Shown piece by piece: positions 5,886-7,828 of a DNA stretch of 7,828 nucleotides. Every line of letters starts with the position of its first letter. Position 1 is the stretch's first letter. The position numbers and the translations under genes were made by a program. The DNA lies in contig JAJDBO010000410.1 in assembly GCA_029261305.1 (NCBI GenBank), forward strand, positions 1 to 7,828. Reading direction: 5' to 3'. The stretch comes from Nitrospirales bacterium. Lineage in GTDB: Bacteria; Nitrospirota; Nitrospiria; Nitrospirales; UBA8639. The notes under the pieces were generated by a model that saw only the letters and a program-made list of their open reading frames with translations, made no database searches and was not told the origin of the DNA.

Positions 5886-7328
5886 TCACCCCACGATCCA
5901 ACCGTAGGCATGGTGGCTAGGTGTAGAGCCCTCTTCGAGATAGGCCATTTTCAGTTGACTCAGATAATCCTTTGGCAACTCATTTCGTTTTTCATGGACA
6001 TCCACATTAAACAAACGTGCCGCATTGAGGCCAAAGATTTTGGCTTTGACCGATTGTGTTAAAGTTGGATAGCCATGCTTTTCTTGAAACGATTCAGGGA
6101 TCTGAAATCGCCGAAACGCTTCGATTTGCCATTGCGGTGTCCCGTACCAGATCGAGTCGGTCCCCCATAGAATATGATCCTCCCCAAAGGCCAACAGTAA
6201 CTGGCCAAGCACATGCCCACAAATAAGTGGTTCGGTGGTGACCAATTGTGCAAAGGTCGATCCAATTTCCATGTAGATGTTTTTCAGGTCTGGGTATTTT
6301 TGCTTCATCCGACAAAACTCACTGGTCCACGGCACTTCGCCTTGGCGTGCCTTTTCCAGATTGATCCGCCCTATCCCCACAAAACCAGAATGATAAAGAA
6401 GAAAATCGATCTTTGGAAAATCCTTGGCCGCCTGAATGGTATCTTTTGGGTGGTTGTAGTCGGCCACAGGCCCAAGCGGAAGCCCCTTGTGAATACACAC
6501 TTTGTTGACGCCCAGCTTTAACGCGTTGTCCAACATGGGATACGCAATCTTTTCATCATCTAACCACCACCCCTGATCAAACCCTTTGGGAGCAGCGCCC
6601 GTATAACATTTCCACGCATCGACTTTCAGGTCTTCGCTCTGTTGATCCATGAAATCCAAATCCACCTGACCCAATTGCGGCATCACTAATCCGTGCGCGA
6701 ACATTCGTTGAGATTCAGTCACGCGATTAATCTCATCTCGGATATGCGTCATCTCCTTTGGGGGCACAACCGAAGTCCAGGGATACGTCCCCGGTGGCGT
6801 ACTGATCAAACCAATAGACGTCTCACTGTCGAGAAACACTTCCTTGATAAAATTTTCCCAGCTCAAATCCACAATGGTTCCAGAATCCTTGGAAAGCTGA
6901 GGATTCACACCCATATCCTGGGCACGCCGACGTAAACTCAGTAGCCCTTGCCTCCATCCAGGGTCGGTAAACGTGGAGCTCACATAATGCGTTTGCACAT
7001 CAAAGACAAACATGGCACCCCCACGACCGGCCTGAAACGCCGCAGGCTCCGCTGCTTCTACTGCTAAGACATCAAAGAATTTCCCAAAGACCTGATTCAT
7101 CGCCAAGAATGCCACGGCCAAGCCACCAGTAGTCTTAAAAAAGGTTCGTCGATCCATGCCAAGCTGGTTTGCAATTCGCGCACTGAGAGTATCGATGACA
7201 TGATCAACATGATGTTGTTGAAAGGTCTGTGGGATTGGAGGGAATTCCTCGTTTGACACAATCTGAGTAGGAACGGGTGAGGAAGACGTGAGTCCTTGTT
7301 GAAACGATGTATTTTTTTGAGAATCCAT
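5886..7328 (-). CDS. Tat-type amidohydrolase, ACMSD-like (amidohydrolase 2) family
   Basis: A 480-residue protein. A twin-arginine motif, MDRRTFFK at 58-65, precedes a hydrophobic run (66-81) and an Ala-rich region (89-99), so export by Tat is likely. The 57-residue stretch before the motif is unusually long, but the start is backed by GGAGGG seven bases upstream, and no ribosome binding site precedes M58. From about 105 the protein is a TIM-barrel metal-dependent hydrolase of the amidohydrolase-2 type, the group of ACMSD decarboxylase and related enzymes. Candidate metal or catalytic residues are H114 (in DVQTH), K240 (DAWKCY), H280 (CIHKG), H313 (LYHSG) and D391 (WGTDSIW). The usual first-strand HxH is QxH here (Q112, H114). 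C-terminal IFGLNAARLFNV is typical of the family. The substrate is unknown, and decarboxylation or hydrolysis cannot be told apart from sequence. It is transcribed toward the central operon but is separated from it by 500 bases. Confidence 0.85.
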   Translation of the reverse strand: MDSQKNTSFQQGLTSSSPVPTQIVSNEEFPPIPQTFQQHHVDHVIDTLSARIANQLGMDRRTFFKTTGGLAVAFLAMNQVFGKFFDVLAVEAAEPAAFQAGRGGAMFVFDVQTHYVSSTFTDPGWRQGLLSLRRRAQDMGVNPQLSKDSGTIVDLSWENFIKEVFLDSETSIGLISTPPGTYPWTSVVPPKEMTHIRDEINRVTESQRMFAHGLVMPQLGQVDLDFMDQQSEDLKVDAWKCYTGAAPKGFDQGWWLDDEKIAYPMLDNALKLGVNKVCIHKGLPLGPVADYNHPKDTIQAAKDFPKIDFLLYHSGFVGIGRINLEKARQGEVPWTSEFCRMKQKYPDLKNIYMEIGSTFAQLVTTEPLICGHVLGQLLLAFGEDHILWGTDSIWYGTPQWQIEAFRRFQIPESFQEKHGYPTLTQSVKAKIFGLNAARLFNVDVHEKRNELPKDYLSQLKMAYLEEGSTPSHHAYGWIVG

Positions 7329-7335
7329 ACCTAAG

Positions 7336-7341
7336 CCCTCC
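7336..7341 (-). promoter_or_regulatory. Ribosome binding site of the amidohydrolase gene
   Basis: GGAGGG on the minus strand, seven bases before the ATG at 7328. It supports the long N-terminal region ahead of the twin-arginine motif. Confidence 0.75.
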
Positions 7342-7580
7342 GGAACTCGAAGTTAAGATCCAATTGATGGCATGGGATTTTAGGCCACGGAACAATGAAA
7401 GACCAGCAAGGATTTGGGAGGCCGTCAAAAACCCTCAACGCAAAGACCTCGCTACACAGGTTTGATACACAAAGGTCCTAATAATATTGACTGCAGGTGT
7501 GACACGTGGCGAACGCCTGGTAGTTTTGATACACTGTTTAGAACACTCGAACCCTGGAACCGCTCGCCTTTTTGTCCTTC

Positions 7581-7602
7581 CGGCGGAGAGCCGCGATTTT
7601 TT
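7581..7602 (+). terminator. Weak hairpin plus T6, possible attenuator in the FKBP leader
   Basis: CGGC (7581-7584) can pair with GCCG (7590-7593) around a five-base loop, followed by CGA and six T. The stem is only four pairs, so a working intrinsic terminator is doubtful. Its position, about 45 bases before the FKBP start, would suit a leader element or the end of an upstream transcript. Confidence 0.2.
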
Positions 7603-7633
7603 CCAGTCTATCGTTTCAAACATTCTTTCATGC

Positions 7634-7638
7634 GGAGG
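7634..7638 (+). promoter_or_regulatory. Ribosome binding site of the FKBP gene
   Basis: GGAGG eight bases before the ATG at 7647. The in-frame ATG at 7662 would be too far away at 23 bases. Confidence 0.75.
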
Positions 7639-7646
7639 ATCGGTCT

Positions 7647-7828
7647 ATGTTTTTACCTCAAATGGCTTTGAGGGCCTTCTGTACGTTCGTCCTTATCACC
7701 AGCTTGGTTCCATGTGTTGCGACTGCTGAGGCTCCGGGGAATGGAACCACCCTTTCAATTTCCGATGGAAAACTCGTCTCTCTGGAATACACTTTGACCT
7801 TGGAAGACAAAAAAGTTTTGGATACCAA
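7647..7828 (+). CDS. Exported FKBP-type peptidyl-prolyl isomerase, N-terminal part
   Basis: The gene runs off the right edge; 60 codons are visible. Residues 1-27 form a signal peptide with a hydrophobic core (about 10-22) and a likely cut after CVATA, so the product should be periplasmic or envelope-bound. C23 is not in a proper lipobox. After a short linker comes GKLVSLEYTLTLEDKKVLDT, the first strands of a SlyD-like FKBP domain. This family catalyses cis-trans isomerisation of prolyl bonds and often acts as a folding chaperone. The active-site region lies outside the window, so activity cannot be judged. It is divergent from the amidohydrolase gene and is preceded by GGAGG. An FkpA- or SlyD-type protein are the two options for its subclass. 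Confidence 0.75.
   Translation, partial: MFLPQMALRAFCTFVLITSLVPCVATAEAPGNGTTLSISDGKLVSLEYTLTLEDKKVLDT

Larger units (their letters stand above)
7329..7646. other. Divergent intergenic region between amidohydrolase and FKBP genes
   Basis: This region must supply the leader and probably the promoter for both divergent genes. It holds two identical copies of TTTGATACAC (7461-7470 and 7525-7534, 64 bases apart on the same strand). A TTGACT at 7488-7493 resembles a -35 box for the rightward gene but lacks a good -10 at normal spacing. No convincing ORF is present; the short frames here have no supporting starts. Confidence 0.45.

Noticed and set aside
5408..5889. GATGAGTCAC found at 5408-5417 and 5880-5889
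   Set aside because: One copy overlaps the amidohydrolase stop codon. Single 10-base repeats are expected by chance in a window of this size.

Overview
The window looks like chromosome of a Gram-negative bacterium with moderate to low GC content. Four proteins have envelope or export signatures: an AmpG-type muropeptide permease, a Tat-type signal, and classical signal peptides with Sec-type features. The mix of an HpnG-like phosphorylase, a Tat-type amidohydrolase and an exported FKBP would suit a Nitrospirota-like genome. That placement is an impression from the protein families, not a demonstrated assignment. I see no rRNA, tRNA, CRISPR array, insertion sequence or phage gene.

Left part (1-2050, mostly + strand). 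The window opens inside the 3' end of an AmpG-type permease gene (1-402). About 960 bases of mostly non-coding sequence follow, holding one doubtful minus-strand reading frame (476-682). Next is an intact nucleoside-phosphorylase-superfamily gene (1364-2050, GTG start, good ribosome binding site) that most resembles the hopanoid-associated phosphorylase HpnG. No other hopanoid gene is visible. A gene-free stretch (2051-2417) separates it from the next block.

Central part (2418-5385, all - strand). Three genes are read leftward with gaps of 66 and 64 bases, so they may form one operon. The first encodes a 759-residue protein with five predicted membrane helices, then a long, interrupted pentapeptide-repeat solenoid carrying a seven-cysteine module and acidic linkers. 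The next two encode small proteins with signal peptides and paired cysteines. They share a pattern (KI-basic-basic-KC, then C, then a V-[VI]-K-L helix), so they look like diverged relatives. I recognise no named family for the small proteins. This cassette is the most interesting part of the window, and its function is unknown.

Right part (5386-7828). A 500-base gene-poor gap lies upstream of the cassette. To its right is a Tat-type, TIM-barrel amidohydrolase of the ACMSD-like branch (5886-7328, - strand). A 318-base divergent intergenic region then separates it from the start of an exported FKBP-type peptidyl-prolyl isomerase (7647 to window end, + strand, truncated).

Nothing in the sequence directly links the flanking genes to the central cassette. 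What they share is envelope or export biology.
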